Origin: Sipunculus nudus
Taxonomy: Eukaryota > Annelida > Sipuncula > Golfingiida > Sipunculidae
DNA: 64,000 nucleotides
Reading direction: 5' to 3'
Assembly: GCA_026874595.1 (NCBI GenBank)
Contig: CM049314.1
Coordinates: forward strand, 31,571,729 to 31,635,728
The notes beneath the pieces are model-generated. The model did no database searches. It saw only the letters and a list, made by a program, of their open reading frames with translations, and had not been told where the DNA came from. This document shows, one piece after another, positions 1 to 13,281 of the stretch. Position numbers and translations under genes: made by a program. The number at the start of each line of letters is the position of its first letter. Position 1 is the stretch's first letter.

Positions 1-573
1 TATACTTATATAGATGTTATAAACAATCAGGAATCATGTATTTATTTTGGAACTGGGAAAAGAAAAGACTATATTAACCAAGTAATATATTAAAGGAATC
101 AATTTTTATTCCGAAACATCAACACTGACGAGGTGCACTCAATATAATGTTTTGTTCTTTAAAGTATAATGGTATATTTTTTTCTTAACTGTTTGTTTAC
201 CTATGTTCATAATGTAAATAAACTTGCACAGAGTGCAATCAGTAGAACAAAGACATGCAATGGCAGCATGCCACTTAGCAGGGAAATATGGTATTCAGTA
301 AAAAACGGATCATTAGTGTGAGATAATATAACAATTATATGTAATTTTTATGTACCTTTAAAGTTGATATTTGATGGAACAATAAAAAACAGGTGCAACA
401 TGTTTGCCTTTTTAGTAATCATCCGATCAATATTTAAAAACAAATGATCATACATATGCGATTTTTAATGCACAGTCCCCTAAGAAACCAAATATTTTTT
501 GTGTTGCATATTTGTACTTATGCATGTATGGACCATCATGTCCATCCAGCAGGATTATATCAGAGGACATGAA
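1..573. other. AT-rich non-coding stretch
   Basis: No open reading frame of note, no RNA gene and no clear repeat boundary is visible here. The sequence is AT-rich and leads into the dispersed repeat that starts near 574. Confidence 0.5.
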
Positions 574-840
574 GGTTCATATATGAACTTGTTTGGACTA
601 GTCCTTGGTTGGAATCTGTCGCCCATGCGCAAATTGTACCTGGTAAACAAACACGCATGAACTGTGTTTACTCACACGCACATCCACAACGAGGTGAAAA
701 AACAGCCGTATGCGAGGTACTGTAATGTGTGCTGGGATGGTTTTGCACGAAAACTATTGTATGAAGAAAACCGGAACGTATAGTGGGAAAGAACAGAAAT
801 AATTATTGCTCCTGAGTATGTCCCTTTATTGCAAAGTACA
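574..840 (+). repeat. Dispersed repeat family A, copy 1
   Basis: This block aligns by eye with 23,955-24,333 plus 25,147-25,325 and with 36,050-36,410, all in the same orientation. Shared landmarks are TTTGGACTAGTCC or a variant, GGAATCTGTCGC, GTAAACARACAC, a segment ACAGCCGTATGYGAGGYACTG followed by a GGATGGTTYTG-like block, and a downstream TGTCCCTTTA-like end. It is non-coding and shows no box A or B. This copy is 5'-shorter than the other two. It is probably a non-autonomous element of unknown class. Confidence 0.6.
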
Positions 841-1199
841 TTAGTACAGTATTTACAAATACAGAAGAAAATTAAAAGTCCGGTGATACCACATGTTTAT
901 ATACCTATAACTCTGGGTAATCAGAGGATTCCAGACACGGATATTCATGGTAAGCAGGACTCATTGGTTCTAGGATATAGTGCAGTACTACACAACATAT
1001 AAGGGTTTACCATAGAAACATAAACCAACGTACAGACATTCATAACAAGGAGAGCCAAGGGCTTTCCAAACGACATCCAGAAACATCTATTCAGGCATAC
1101 GGCTGCCCACTTTAACTACACATATTATTATTATTTAGTTCGTACAAACATTGTACAATATAATATATGGTCATGAAAACTGCAGAGACTTATCGCGCT

Positions 1200-2464
1200 T
1201 TATAACAAAGATAAAGTAGGCACAGTGATAAGCCGTGGTACTTGCTTAGATGGAGGTGATGTTACACGACCAGCATTGTTAAACACCTCTGTAGACACGT
1301 TATTGCTCTTTCTGAAGAATTTGCTACACAAAATTTCGTCTGGCCAGATGTCCTCTTTCACTGGTTTGGTAATGTACATTGGGTTTACATTAAGTTTAAA
1401 AGATTTCATACGCGCATCTGGATGTGATATCTGTTCAGGAGTCTCTACTTTTACACCTTCCTCAAAAATGTATTTATGAAGCTGGTCGTCACCTATAACC
1501 ACGTGAAAACGTGACACAAATAGGTCTGTATACTTGGCACCACTGCTGGTGGTTGTATTATTGCGTTTACCTTGAATACCTCGCTGATACCAGGAATCAT
1601 CCTTATTTGACTCCCGATTGCTGTGATTATCCCGACCAACCCTCGGCTCATATACGTTCAGTACGATGGTTTCTCACATCTGTTTTAATATCATAGTATG
1701 ATTGTAATTTTCTGTATTTGTACAATTTCTCTGCTGGGGAATACATGCATCTTCACTTGATCGGTCCTTGGGGAACGATGGGTAAACACCTGGTGGTTAG
1801 GTTGCTCTCTTGATGGTTGCTGCATAAGCTGGTTGTTGGTTTCCACATTGTTCGTTCTGCAGCTGATGGACCAGGAGCTGTAGGGCTTTTAATGCTTCTG
1901 CATTTGTTTGTGTCCTATGTTCTACTAGACCTAAACGTTCATGTTCACTGATGCGCTTTGTGTAGTGCACATCAAGTTTCGTCGGGGCTAAATTTGGTAC
2001 CTTATTTAGGTCCCAATGGGTGAAAACTACATTCGAGTCCTTACATTTCTGGGCGCTGGAAGGCTGCTATCATGTCGGCTGCATGTACCTCTTGTGCCTC
2101 TCTCACAGATGTGCCTTGCCTCTCGTATCTCTTATCGATTATGTCGAAGGTATGCCATGGCTGTTTCCCACAGGATATTCTTTTTTGCGTGTTGAATGGT
2201 TTCTGGTGTATAAAATGGACACACCGCATAAGAGATGTTTTCATCTGTACTTCTATGATTATAAAACTTAATATATGTCAAAACATCATTGACCACATAT
2301 TTAGTATTTGAGTGCACCAGGTCATCACCTTCCTCAATGGGTCCGTTCATTGATGTATCAGGAAACGGATGATCCGAATCTACATCATTGAATTCAGCTA
2401 ATGCTAACGGCACTGGGTCAGTCACAGTCTCTCTGTTTTCAGACTGCTGGCTTTTCTTTGGCAT
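1200..2464 (-). pseudogene. LINE ORF1-like protein, decayed (type 1)
   Basis: Read on the minus strand from an ATG at 2,464, this is a broken non-LTR retrotransposon ORF1. The first reading block (2,464-2,132) holds an N-terminal domain with KYVVNDVLTYI and FYTPETIQHAKK. A frameshift near 2,170 moves it to a second frame (DIIDKRYERQG, VHAADMIAAFQ). A third block near 2,030-1,800 reads VVFTHWDLNKVPNLAP followed by a predicted coiled-coil-like segment. Stops occur near 1,800 and 1,675. A last open block (1,670-1,200) reads YTDLFVSRFHVV, HKYIFEEGVKVE, KEDIWPDEILC and KFFRKSNNVS and resembles the C-terminal domain of invertebrate LINE ORF1 proteins. ORF1 proteins bind element RNA. No endonuclease/RT frame follows below 1,200. 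The family call is from recalled motifs; decay is directly visible. Confidence 0.7.
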
Positions 2465-3962
2465 AAATCCGATTTTAGAACTATATATTTTGAGGCCACT
2501 TTATTGATACATAGTTTAAGCAGTACATGCGATCGTCAATTCGGGTCACCACAGACTATATATTTTTCTTACACTCGTAAAACGTACTGTTCGGCATGAT
2601 CTTCTCTATAATATTACAGTGCTCTTGTCTGTATAATGGGTTTCCTAAAAATGCTTAATCGATGGCGGTAAGACATGGTAACACGAGCTCAAACAATGGA
2701 TCACCACAACCAGGCTACTGTTGACATGCGGCGAAACCAGACCGTGACAGTGGGTTTCCAGTCAAAGATAGCACTTGACAACTAAGTTGTTGTTGGTAAC
2801 CAGCATGAGCGATATTTGGAGAACAAGTCTTCATCTCCCGGTTAATTATGTTTAGACACAACCAATAGAATTATCTATGCCGACAGTGGGAATCCTTATC
2901 TGTGATCAGTATCTTTGCGTGAAATATTTGAGGTAATTATCGTCACTTACTAGGTTTACATTTTGTTCATGAATACAGAGCACAAGCCTTGCACGCCTAC
3001 GCCCCCTAAATCCTTTCTGTTGAGGTAAAGTGGTCTGAACGAAAGTTCTACTGAATCTTCATGCATTTTAGCATAATAGCTGTTATTATTTTGCGTTTAT
3101 GCTTGGAGATTCCTCTATTATTTGCCAACACCAAGATCAGTTCAACCTGATTTTCTTTTGTTCCCTCGTCCCTGCTATTTTATTCCCAGGTATGCCTGTG
3201 TGCCTCGGCAACACGTCACAGTTGGCTGAACGTTGGACTATCTGTAGACATGCACCGTTTCTGAGATGTTGAGTCACCATGCCTATGCTTGTTAGGTAAA
3301 GATCCCCAGGTGTTACAATGTTTTTTTTTTTCATGATGACACGTGATCTTTGAAATGGCATGGTTTTCCCATAGTTCCCTGATCCTTGACTGAGTTCCTG
3401 GACGTGATATTAGAAAGAGTGTGTGGCCGATCGTGAATCCAATCAACACATCATCTAGACGTTCCAACAAGCAATCATTCAAACAGTCAGCCATTTTGTG
3501 ATACACATTTTGAGATATCAAGGTACTGATGTCTATTTTCTTTTTGTGAATGCTATTTGTCTTAACATATGGTTATTCATATTAGTATTTAGTATTAATG
3601 TTATACATTATATATCATCCATGAAGTTATTTTAAATAGAACAGAAGCGGTTTGGGGCAAGAGAGGAACAAAATAGCCAAACCCTCGAATGAGTCCAAAA
3701 GGGGACATTTCATAATTATATATCCAGTTATAATATGGTTGTTATGAAGACATAGTTGGGACTAAGGTTGTTTTATTCTTTCCATCCTTCTTCTCATTTA
3801 CCTGTCTGAAAACACGCTAGAGAAAGTCAAAGAATAACCAGGCTAATATACAAGTAAACATGCTTTCAACCTCTAAAATAAGTTGTCAGTTGTCCAGTCC
3901 TAACATCTTATTTATCACGTGATCGCCATATTGTTTTACAAACAATTTTCGCCTCTGAGACG
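2465..3962. other. Non-coding; possible 5' flank of the LINE
   Basis: Upstream of the type 1 ORF1 in its own direction. The minus strand has two overlapping short open frames (3,521-3,216 and 3,361-3,137). The second contains RHTGIPGNKIAGT, which faintly resembles the end of a retroelement RNase H domain, but the match is too short to call. Otherwise nothing recognisable. Confidence 0.3.
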
Positions 3963-4157
3963 GTGCAATGTGATAGTATTACTAGTCCTCTAGTTCTCTG
4001 TTTTCTGGGTTTTTTATCTGTGGTCCTGAGATGTGCCTGGGGTACATGTAACGAAGACGAATTATACCAAAAAAAAGGCTGCGTGGCCGAAGACGGAATC
4101 GGCTGTATGTGCAATCAAGCTGTGCCGGCAGCTGCACAGCGAGCTCAATGTTGCTAG
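3963..4157 (+). CDS. Candidate small secreted Cys-rich peptide
   Basis: A 64-residue open frame starts with a short N-terminus followed by a hydrophobic run (PLVLCFLGFLSVVL) ending RCAWG, which would serve as a signal peptide. The remaining region of about 40 residues has six cysteines, including a CMC pair and a terminal CC. No family is recognised. The same DNA is also open in two antisense frames, no promoter or splice site was identified, and no paralogue is seen in the window. It could be chance or the first exon of a longer gene. Function is not inferred. Confidence 0.15.
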   Translation: MQCDSITSPLVLCFLGFLSVVLRCAWGTCNEDELYQKKGCVAEDGIGCMCNQAVPAAAQRAQCC

Positions 4158-5070
4158 GATAACCATAAATGCAGCGGAATAGGCCCACTATTTAAAATTT
4201 TATGCATGCCAGGACCTTATGAATTTAAAGCGGTGCTAAGCCTGACAAGGTGTAAACAAACTAGCATGTCAACATGGCCGAACAACAGGGGTGTGCCTGA
4301 AAGCCGGACAGATTGGGCGGGTGAGAAGATTATTATTGACAGAGAAGATGTCAGTATTTTTTTCCAGAGCCTCAGTATGTATAATGTCTCACCATCTTAT
4401 TTATCAAACACGTTTTCATTACATATGATACTTATTTTGCAAGTCCACACAGTATTCATTAAGAAATCCGATGACACCTCAGCCGGAGACGACCCGGAGA
4501 GAATCTGTGGTCGCCATCTTGCCGTGGCCCCCAAACATTTGGGTACTGCATTCCACAACAGGGGCCGCCACCTGCATGTCTGACATTCTACGTCTGCATT
4601 TTAAATATGTGATCGAATAGAATGTAGTTATATATCGGTGTATTCAATAAAAAATCAGGAACCAAAATAAGAAAAGGACTTTAAAAAAAACTACCTGTCA
4701 TCAATCAAAATTATATTGTAAAATCATTAGATTCATTAGAATCATCATATAATTATGTGCAGCCATATGTCAGATCAGTGTTTTTTTTTTTAAAGATAGT
4801 TCCAACAAATTGTTTACTATAATCCCTCCCGTGTATCAGAAGTTTTTTTTTTGTACTGTTATAGTAATGAAAGCCCAGTGCAAGTGGAATACAGATTTAT
4901 TAACTATATTCACTTCATTAAAATTAGTGAAGAATAAGAAATGATCATTTCATTAATTATCCCTAATTCGTTTCACAAAGATAATATCATAGCGATGATA
5001 ATAAATCGCACATTTCAAATTGTTTATTACATTTCTGTTTCACATTTAATGATAAAAATAAAAATGAAAT
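4158..5070. other. Non-coding stretch
   Basis: One 125-codon plus frame (4,206-4,583) is open but has no recognisable motif and a low-complexity, unconvincing composition. Several T-runs and A-runs are present. Nothing else is supported. Confidence 0.4.
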
Positions 5071-5103
5071 AATAATACTAATAATAATAATAATAACAAT
5101 AAC

Positions 5104-5160
<57 letters not shown>
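5071..5160. repeat. (AAT)n microsatellite
   Basis: A near-perfect run of AAT/ATA triplets with a few AAC interruptions, followed by looser AAT-rich sequence to about 5,250. Confidence 0.9.
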
Positions 5161-5261
5161 AATAATAAATATAATTATAATAATACATATAAAAATAATT
5201 GTAAAAGTAATAATAAGAGGAACAACAACAACCACAATAATAATAATAACTACACACTTTT

Positions 5262-7353
<2,092 letters not shown>

Positions 7354-8364
7354 TCAATCCGCGTGTGGGCTTCTCGTATCCTCTCCTGTTGCATTTTCTT
7401 CGACAGACACAGGCTGTGTACGAATATTCACTTGGTCACAATTTATGATTAGTTTCCCTCTCCAGAAGCAGACCTTAAGACCTGCGCTATAGGCCTCATT
7501 CATTTGCGGTAGAGTTTTGTTTTGTACAATAGTCCAGGGCAATAATGCAGATCTTCTGTGAAGCGTGTCGTCTTTCCTTTTAGAGCTTTCTTTGATGTTA
7601 TTAGAATTCCGCTCTTCACAGGTCGACTGAAAAATCTTCTAATGATGTATCTCGGACGAGCGCTTTTTTCTCCCTAATCTATGTGCTGTTTCGTTTTTCT
7701 GACTCTCGTCATTTCCTCTGTTCAGTCTATTTCGCTATAATATTTGCGACGGTGTTTCTGCAGCCCTCGGTAATTCCCATTTTTTCAACCCCTAATAATC
7801 GAAGATTTCATTTTAAGTAATTTTTGCTCTTGCTTGTTTGTTTCCTCGGCCAGATGTCTTCCAAATTTTGTTTATTTCTCTCATGTTGTTTTTTTCTGTC
7901 TATCTAGGTCCCCCATGCTTTTCTTTAATTATATTCTGTCTATGAGCACAGTTTGTTTTCACGTACCTTTAGTGCCTCAACTGTATTGTCCATTGTTTGC
8001 AGTCCATTTTCCTACATACTGATATTTTCTTTCAGACTCTTATGTTCTGTTGATAGTTTATTCAAGTTTTTTAAATCCATATGCAAATAATTGATTTGGT
8101 CCTTAAATTCTTTGTTTAAGGTTTTTCACAAGACTCTTCATTTCATTAAGGGCATTTTTCAGCATAGTCGCCATGTCTGTGGCGTGCTCTGTAGTCAGTC
8201 CTTCAAGTAATGTCATTTCTTGTTCTTCTGGGTCTTTTTCGAGGAGATCCGAATCTCCCGCAGAGTTATTAGGTTGCTTTTCCGTCTTTCATATTTTGGG
8301 CATTATTATTTTTTTTTTGCCACTAAACCTTCGCTAATTTTCTCTCTGGAGCTCTCAAAGCCAT
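7354..8364 (-). pseudogene. L1/Tx1-like LINE ORF1, decayed (type 2)
   Basis: Read on the minus strand from an ATG at 8,364 (MALRAPERKLAKV), with many frameshifts and stops. An acidic block (NSAGDSDLLEKDPEEQEM) and LTTEHATDMATMLK precede a coiled-coil-like stretch (DQINYLHMDLKNLNKLS, TEHKSLKEN). Next is an NLRLLGVEK segment matching the start of the RRM-like domain of L1 ORF1p. Then comes ARPRYIIRRFFSR with RFTEDL, and the C-terminal segment MNEAYSAGLKVCFWRGKLI, as in the Transposase_22 C-terminal domain. The order coiled coil, RRM-like domain, C-terminal domain is that of L1-type nucleic-acid-binding ORF1 proteins. No ORF2 is visible downstream (below 7,354). This family is unrelated to the ORF1 at 1.2-2.46 kb. 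Confidence 0.75.
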
Positions 8365-9535
8365 GGTTTCACCTTCGAGTCATATGACCGGAAGTCTTAT
8401 ATGGCATATACTGGTAAAGGGGATTGCATTCGAGCTGCAAAACCTTAAATAAGATTTAGCTCTCTAACGGATTGACAGGTATTAAGTATTAACCTCGTTA
8501 GATGATAACGCATGATACATCCGTAGAATAAACAGGTTTACTGAATGGAAAGTAGCGGTGAAACCATCATGACTGAGGAACACAAGGCGATCCTTACTAA
8601 ACATCTGCCTGATTAGACATTAAATTTGAAGCTCAGTGCTCAGTTTTGGGCACTTCTCTTATCTTTCCTGGTGTTTACCTGTCCAGAGAAACAGAGGATA
8701 GAGGGATGCTCAGAGTTTATGATTTCAAAGTAGTGAGGCGACACACGAGGCGATTTTTCTTTCATATAAACTTAAATTGATTTTATGCGAATAAATAGTT
8801 TCTTATAAATTAAGTTCATGGCAATGATCAATTCAGTTAATCCAAATTCTAAAACATAAACATAATCTTGTTTTTCAAATACCTCAATGAAAGCCATTTG
8901 CCCGTAAAACAAAGTGAAGGCTGAAATTGTCAAGATTTGAACTTTTCATGATGTTACAGGTGTTTGTTTTATTGTGCGCAGGAATGTTACATGTGTCTGT
9001 TGACATTCTGATTCTTGTAACGCAGGCATAGTTCGTTGCTATTGGAACCTTGCTTGCTGGGCGCTGGCACACGTGTGGGGTCTGCAGCGTAGAGACACAG
9101 CGTTCTTTGTTCTAGATGTTATTATATACCACCGAGCACTAAGAGTGTTCTTTTCTCGTCAGTTTGGAACCTTACCGATAATTGCAGTGGTGGCAGATAT
9201 TTAACGGACTTTATACATATATAATACGGACTGTCTCCAGTTTGTCTTTGGATGACTATTGTTCAGCTGTGACAGTGGTGGTATCCAGAAATCAAAGCCT
9301 GGGATCCGGACACTCTGGTACTGTACATTTTTATTGTTATACTGTGTAATTGTATTAATTTAGTGTATTGTAATGTTAGGATTGTTCTAAGGATAAATTA
9401 TAATTATTTGTTAACAAAAACCACTAACTTCTTTATTCATTCCCCTTGACATTTCATGCTGCCTAGTGTTTCAGAATCTGATTTTTTTATCTCCGTAACT
9501 AAATTTGTGATTGTCACGTTTACGATTACGTTATT
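8365..9535. other. Non-coding stretch upstream of the NLR relic
   Basis: Nothing with coding potential is recognised. The missing first half of the CARD domain could lie here or be lost; no convincing exon was found. Confidence 0.35.
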
Positions 9536-9637
9536 AGGTTCCATAACAATAGATGGTTGTTTGTAAATCTATTGTGTGTTTAAGGATATATTTCTTTATT
9601 TTTTAATATACGACTGGCGATTATATATATATGTATG

Positions 9638-9682
<45 letters not shown>

Positions 9683-9880
9683 TTCAGCGCAGTAAGTTAC
9701 AGGTGTATTTGATCCAAAAGCTTCATATAGATTTTGAATAAATAAAAAAAATGATTCAGACAACATAACTTGCCCTTAAGGTTCCATAACAATAGATGGT
9801 TGTTTGTAAATCTATTGTGTGTTTAAGGATATATTTCTTTATTTTTTAATATACGACTGGCGATTATATATATATGTATG

Positions 9881-9925
<45 letters not shown>

Positions 9926-10023
9926 TTCAGCGCAGTAAGTTACAGGTGTATTTGATCCAAAAGCTTCATATAGATTTTGAATAAATAAAAAAAATGATTC
10001 AGACAACATAACTTGCCCTTAAG
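9536..10023 (+). repeat. Perfect 243-bp tandem duplication
   Basis: Positions 9,536-9,778 recur as 9,779-10,021 at an offset of 243 bases. I found no difference between the copies, even in the internal (AT)n tract. The unit begins AGGTTCCATAAC and ends TTGCCCTTA. Perfect identity across a microsatellite suggests a very recent event or an assembly artefact. Confidence 0.95.
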
Positions 10024-10065
10024 CTTTCTGCACTGATGCTTATATTTACTTGTAAGCGTTAACAA

Positions 10066-10236
10066 CAGAAGCGGATCCAGGGGGAGGGTCGAGCAGCAGC
10101 AAGTTTTTTAAGTGTTTTCAGACCAATTTTACGGACATGAATCCCCCTTTTCTGGACCTGGTGACCTTTTTTTAGGCTTTGTCATTAGTCCTCCTTGTTT
10201 GGACCCCTTCTTTTCCTAAATCCTGGATCTTTCCTT
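10066..10236. mobile_element. MITE-like element with GGATCCAGG termini
   Basis: About 170 bp bounded by GCGGATCCAGGGGGAGG on the left and an inverted counterpart on the right (CCTAAATCCTGGATCT). The interior includes CCCTTTTCTGGACC. The terminal motif resembles a GTGGCGGATCCAG end also present near 44.25 kb. No transposase. It lies less than 100 bp upstream of the CARD-like exon. Confidence 0.5.
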
Positions 10237-10332
10237 GAACAGTATCAGTAGTAACTACGTACAATACCTAAAATTCTCATTATGTGTGAACGCGTTAGAT
10301 TTTGTTACATTTGTAATTATATTTACATATAG

Positions 10333-10473
10333 GGTTTTGGCAGAGCGGACGATGAGCAGATCCTTGAGCTGGTAGCTGCTCTGATGAAGAAGTCCGACGA
10401 GTGTTTCTTTCACTTTCTAGAAGCATTGCGTCAGTCCAATCAAAACCATATCGCGGTGTTGTTGGGAGAGCAG
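10333..10473 (+). CDS. NLR relic, exon with second half of a CARD-like domain
   Basis: An AG acceptor at 10,331-10,332 and a CAG|GTATGT donor at 10,474 bound exactly 47 codons. The product contains ILELVAALMKK, FFHFLEALRQSNQ and HIAVLLGEQ, the spacing and hydrophobic pattern of the last helices of a CARD. CARDs link immune receptors to downstream signalling partners by homotypic binding. The exon is uninterrupted and phase 0 at both ends, as is the next candidate exon. The N-terminal half of the domain must lie on an upstream exon that I did not find. A death-fold domain other than CARD is possible. The rest of the gene is broken, so this exon is probably part of a pseudogene. Confidence 0.6.
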
Positions 10474-10967
10474 GTATGTTTCACGTATACTTCATGATAA
10501 ATAAAACCTGCAATACCAATATACATGACATGAAAAAATGGACATAACTATGGTCATTTCAGTCTAATCTCTTTGATTATATGTTTCATAAAGCAGCGAT
10601 CAGATTTGGAATATTTTAAGTATATTCTTATACAAGAACGTTTCTCATTAACGCTGCTAAAATTCTTCGACTCTACGAGGAATTTCATTGTTTAAATCTC
10701 CGTGTATTTGAATATTCTAATGGAACACACAATGGATGCTGAATTATTTTAGACTCTTTCTTCCAGAAAGTATAATTTCTAAAAGTTATCATTTAATAAC
10801 CTAGATTATGGAGTATGTTATGTATTACTTAAACAAAGTGAGAATTATGTATTCATTCTACGTTTCTTAACCATATAGCAGTATGAACATTTCGAAAATA
10901 AAAATTGATAAATACTTATTCTCATGTGTTTAATTGTCTAATCTCTTTGATTATTGAACATCTACAG

Positions 10968-11060
10968 AACACTGGACCGCCGCCACAGGGAGCAACGGGA
11001 ATGAAAAAAGACGAAAATCCATCGTCTTCGGGCAAGTTTATGCTGTGCCCCATGTCGAAG
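10968..11060 (+). CDS. NLR relic, candidate linker exon
   Basis: A CTACAG acceptor precedes 31 codons beginning NTGPPPQGATG and ending CPMSK, followed by a possible AAG|GTTAAG donor at 11,061. The composition (Pro, Gly, Ser-rich) suits a flexible linker between the CARD and NACHT domains. Both edges are phase 0, compatible with the exons on each side. The frame stays open past the donor to 11,147, so the end is uncertain. No domain is recognised, and the exon call rests on splice sites and frame compatibility only. Confidence 0.4.
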
Positions 11061-13281
11061 GTTAAGCCAACCCGTATAGTGGTTGGCCTTCAGTTATTAG
11101 ACATCCTTTATATAATGTTATGTAAATGTTCAGGTTTAGCGAGTTAATGGACAAAGACTCACTTTAAGTGTGATTGATGGAAGCCGAGTTGATTCATGGA
11201 TAGATCATTATTCAGGCATAAAATAGAATGTTCGAGAGCGGAGTATCATAAAGAATCATAAGGATACTTTTTAACTAATTTACAAGCTTCTGCAAATGAC
11301 TCAATGATAGAAATCTGATTGCTAATTTGACTATTAATTGAACTTACAATATAGAAAATACCACGTATTTCAAAATGCACCGTTCGGATTCTACTAGCAT
11401 AGTTTAAATGTATTATTTAAATGTATTTAAATATGTGTATGTGCAGTAAATAATATCTTTGATAGTGTGGTCTGATTAATAGATTTCCCATTTCAGAGAT
11501 AACCGTAAAAGGTGTTCAACAGATCATCAAGTAGTCTCTCCTTCGAATCTGTTCGAACATGGAGACATGGACATGGGCGGCTGACAAAGAATAAGTCCCC
11601 ATAAACAAATTGTTCAAGGATCTGGTCTGGGGACATTCCGCATTGGGCCAAAACACAGATATGTTTATGGTGAGTTATTTCAATATATCTGCAGTTTACC
11701 AAAAAGAGCCGGTTTGAGTTCGCGTTTGCCGACCTTCTGATTGCGGAGCATTCGCAAGTTCACATTTAAAGCATCCGTGGGATCTTCATTCCCAGGGCAT
11801 GTTCGAATCAGCGCAGGCGACACAGGCATAGCGGTGATTGGTTGTTAGTTCAAGCCTTTCTATCCAAAACCTCGACATTGCCAGCTTAAGCATATGCATG
11901 TCAACCAATATCGTTTTTCTCACTGTATCAATATGTGTTCCATCATTTTTAATCCCCAGAGAAAAGTCCAAACGTTCTAGCGGCCACGTCCCTACTAGCT
12001 TGTCACAGGGGAGTCCTTTTTTTTTTTTGGACTGAGAGTCATTTTACTATTCCTTTGTGGTGTACAGATTGCAGTCCATTTGTCTAGATAGCCTCTCTAA
12101 TACAAAGCATCGAGAAACAAGAACCGTGCCACGCCAGGATCTGACTAACTGGGCTCGTAAGCCTACTCGTGTCGTGATACTAGTAATATCGAGGAATGTA
12201 TCGCAGTGGTCTTGCGTCAGGTTACATTCATATTATGGCCCATGATTTCAATATTATGCTAAAAATGATAAATTTACACAATAGTATACATGTCAACTGA
12301 AACACCGTCTCTATGGACACGGGTCTTTTTCTGTATCGCCTGCAAGCTGCAGACGTCCTGTAACCCGTGCGAGCCTTGTTTGTGTTCACGCGTTCATAAA
12401 TTCAACAAACATGCCGAGGAGTTTACCAATGTGCTGGGTTAAAACTGAATTTTTCTCGCTCATGTTTGGTATTATATGAAAGTACACAAAAAATGCAACC
12501 GATTGGTCTGGTTTATGTTGATTGACAGTGTACCTGTAGTCCTGAAGCGTTGTCATAAATGACGAAAATATTTTCATCTTCATAATGCGTTTCTTCAGAT
12601 TTAGATGTAATGATACTCTGGCGCCAGTAATCTGGTCGTAATGCCAGAGGGTCGATATAAAGCTAGAAGCAACGTTAGCTGTCCAGTGGGATTTCGATGA
12701 CCTTTCCAACTTTCGAAGCTGACCCGTAGCTCTCGTACTCTACTACTCTACTACTCTACATAAACTGATGAACACGTTTGCTTTGCCTTCCGCGTTTGAT
12801 TCTTACGGCAAGGCTGTAGCAAGCTTTCCGTGATGCAAACCCAAGTTCATATTTGATGGGCCATGTGCAGCCAAGGCATCTGGGCGCCGTTAGTGTGCTC
12901 CAAAGGAGTCCAGGTACGACGTTTGGCCCTGTTCCAGATACAGGAGTTGTTGGGAGGATGGCAAAGGCTTGGCATTTGAAAGCCTACGTGACCCCGCTCC
13001 GTATTCGCCGAAGCCTTTGCCCGTCACACACGACAGGCCTGTGAATTACCCTAGAGAATAATAGAAAAAAATGAAAATGTAATGTCATGACTATAAAAAA
13101 CTAATATGCTATATGTCAGGTGGTGATGTGAATGACTAAAACAAATACATATTTTTATTAAATATTCGTAATATTCCATGTACAGCATATTTAATTTAGT
13201 ACACGCTTACAAATTAGAACTTTCATAGAATAGTTAATATATTAAACCTAAATGAATCTAAACTATATTATATTATTTCAG
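11061..13281. other. Intron-like gap with unassigned minus-strand frames
   Basis: This lies between the linker and NACHT exons. On the minus strand, open stretches at 12,709-12,386, about 12,010-11,786 and 11,702-11,493 have protein-like composition (for example LERLDFSLGIKNDG and TNHRYACVACADSN) but no recognised family. They could be a decayed insertion. A CTACT minisatellite-like run is at about 12,739-12,760. A missing exon joining linker and NACHT may also be here. Confidence 0.3.

Noticed and set aside
3137-3361. RNase H-like TGIPGN motif on the minus strand
   Set aside because: A six-residue resemblance is not enough to claim a retroelement domain.
4206-4583. 125-codon plus frame
   Set aside because: No motif and no regular hydrophobic pattern; likely chance.
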